From Candidatus Woesearchaeota archaeon (GTDB lineage: Archaea > Nanobdellota > Nanobdellia > Woesearchaeales > JASKKU01), in contig DSBS01000073.1 in assembly GCA_011045925.1 (NCBI GenBank), positions 1 through 5,010 on the forward strand: DNA of 5,010 nt. The letters run 5' to 3'. Both the position numbers and the translations under genes were made by a program. Position 1 is the first letter of the stretch. Every line of letters starts with the position of its first letter. This document shows positions 3,984 through 5,010 of the stretch, piece after piece. The notes under the pieces were generated by a model. The model did no database searches and had not been told where the DNA came from. It saw only the letters and a program-made list of their open reading frames with translations.

Positions 3984-5010
3984 ATGAAAAACAGAACAAG
4001 CAACAAGTATGTTTCTATCGCTGCAACGGCTTTCGTGGTCGCTGTACTCATCCTTGCCGGGAGAGGCAGTGCATATAACTTTGGGTTTACCACTGAGTTT
4101 TCTAAGACAGACCCAGTCCAGGGCGAGGTCATATTCATAACAGCAGAGCTCGAGATAGAGTCCGATGAGAGGATTATCCCTGGGCCCCTTATGCTTTTCA
4201 TAGATAACATGGATGATTTCTACTGCTCTTTCAACGCTACCTCAGGGGAAGAGATGTTCGGAAACTGCAACGGCACAGAGATCGTTGGCTTTAATATAAC
4301 AGAAATCATTTCTAGCTATGGCTATGGCTATGGCTACGGTTATACCCCTGGCTTTAACCTCAGTTGGGGCAATTGGTCAGGCTACAATAATGTAAATATC
4401 ACATATAATATTTCTATAAACACCTCTTATTTTGCACCAGGTCCTTACGATGTGCAACTAAGGATACTCATTGGTGACACAAACGTTACCTCAGAAACCA
4501 AGAATTTCACCGTCCAGCCTTTGGATATAGACCCGCCTGAAGTGGTTATCATTATGCCAGAACTTCTTACAAGAGATGATTTAGGCAGTCCTGTTAATGT
4601 AGAGATTCAGTTTGATAAAGCCATGAACATATCGAGCACCGTAACAGTTTCCGTTGAAGGAATTACCGGTGGCTCGGCTTCAGTCATAGGAGATTGGCAT
4701 AATGCAACAGTCTGGACTGGTAATTTCACTTTTTCAGACAACGATGAGGAAACAGATGAAGCATACTACGCAGTCTCAGGCGCAGAAGACCTTGCAGGCA
4801 ACCCAATGGCTGCCCTCACAGAGAGAGGAGCAAACAATGCCCTTGATGTGGATACGCTTGCGCCTACAGCAAGCCCTGTCTCAATCACTTCTGACAATGA
4901 TAATCCTATCTGGGCAAAGGTTGGCGATACTGTTACCCTGACATTTAATGCCAGTGAGGAGATTGAAAATGTGCTTGTTACAATCGATGGGAAAGTTCCT
5001 GACTCAGTAG
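3984..5010 (+). CDS. Secreted, sequon-rich Ig-like surface protein, 3' end outside window
   Basis: The first 342 codons are present. Residues 1-30 are a Sec-type signal: basic K-N-R...N-K, a hydrophobic core (about 10-25) and a likely cut after G-S-A (28-30). Residues 31-180 form a first beta-rich domain with the only two cysteines (81, 95), a likely disulfide, and a tyrosine-glycine run (112-120). D-I-D-P-P-E-V (181-187) opens a second domain resembling Big_5/SbsA-type Ig-like folds, with Q-F-D-K-A-M-N (209-215) and V-S-G-A-E-D-L-A-G-N-P-M (264-275). A-P-T-A-S-P-V (293-299) opens a third, again Ig-like (V-G-D-T-V-T-L-T-F-N-A-S-E). There are 14 N-x-S/T sequons after the signal, ten of them in residues 84-174, so heavy N-glycosylation is plausible. 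I infer an S-layer, adhesin or other cell-surface role; there is no catalytic motif in the visible part. The in-frame TAG at 3975 and the signal peptide fix the start. The protein continues beyond the right edge, probably with more Ig-like repeats. Confidence 0.85.
   Translation, partial: MKNRTSNKYVSIAATAFVVAVLILAGRGSAYNFGFTTEFSKTDPVQGEVIFITAELEIESDERIIPGPLMLFIDNMDDFYCSFNATSGEEMFGNCNGTEIVGFNITEIISSYGYGYGYGYTPGFNLSWGNWSGYNNVNITYNISINTSYFAPGPYDVQLRILIGDTNVTSETKNFTVQPLDIDPPEVVIIMPELLTRDDLGSPVNVEIQFDKAMNISSTVTVSVEGITGGSASVIGDWHNATVWTGNFTFSDNDEETDEAYYAVSGAEDLAGNPMAALTERGANNALDVDTLAPTASPVSITSDNDNPIWAKVGDTVTLTFNASEEIENVLVTIDGKVPDSV
4317..4343 (+). repeat. TATGGC hexanucleotide repeat coding for (Tyr-Gly)4-Tyr
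   Basis: Three exact copies of tatggc are followed by a tacggt variant and a final tat, encoding Y-G-Y-G-Y-G-Y-G-Y at residues 112-120 of the surface protein. The copies differ at third positions only in the last unit, so the protein sequence is kept. A unit of six bases changes length without shifting the frame. The segment probably forms a flexible aromatic loop. Confidence 0.85.

Noticed and set aside
3926..4210. 94-codon minus-strand open frame over the surface-protein start
   Set aside because: It is antisense to a coding region with a clear signal peptide and Ig-like domains, and lacks any family motif.
1..5010. CRISPR array, tRNA, rRNA or insertion sequence
   Set aside because: No spaced direct repeats, cloverleaf pattern, conserved rRNA stretches or transposase motifs were seen on either strand.

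Overview
The window looks archaeal. Starts are preceded by TATA boxes (tttttata, tatttaa, ttttataaaa, tttataaaa) at archaeal distances, two genes look leaderless, and the products (AbrB-type antitoxin, DPM1-like GT2, GT-C transferase, sequon-rich secreted protein) fit an archaeal chromosome. The style of the AbrB tail and of the Ig-like surface protein made me think of a DPANN lineage such as Woesearchaeota, but that is an impression and not a placement.

Layout. (1) Positions 1-1016, minus strand: the N-terminal 338 codons of an AlbA_2/Schlafen-type protein with a RecG-like GHKL C-terminal half; its 3' end lies outside the window. The first 600 bases are about 25% GC and the rest of the gene about 38%, a break that falls between the two domains. 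(2) 1017-1207: a divergent intergenic region with a TATA box for abrB and a small inverted repeat. (3) 1208-1456, plus strand: an AbrB/MazE-type antitoxin. A Shine-Dalgarno-led 16-codon reading frame overlaps its end and begins like a PIN toxin (V-E-R-L-V-V) before stopping, so the antitoxin seems to have lost its toxin. (4) 1514-2890: a multi-pass GT-C (GT39/PMT_2-like) glycosyltransferase. (5) 2926-3882: a DPM1/GtrB-like GT2 polyprenyl-phosphate sugar synthase with two C-terminal membrane helices. (6) 3984-5010: the N-terminal 342 codons of a secreted Ig-like surface protein with 14 extracytoplasmic N-glycosylation sequons, running off the right edge.

Likely cooperation (inference): the GT2 enzyme charges a polyprenyl phosphate with a sugar on the cytoplasmic face. 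The GT-C enzyme takes sugar from that lipid carrier on the outer face and adds it to a glycolipid or glycan. The sequon-rich surface protein beside them is a plausible final recipient of such glycans. Each of these three genes has its own TATA box, so they are a co-directional neighbourhood and not an obvious single operon. The left part (AlbA_2 protein, orphan antitoxin, AT-rich segment) has the look of accessory, mobile-derived DNA next to a cell-surface locus. No rRNA, tRNA, CRISPR array or insertion sequence was recognised.
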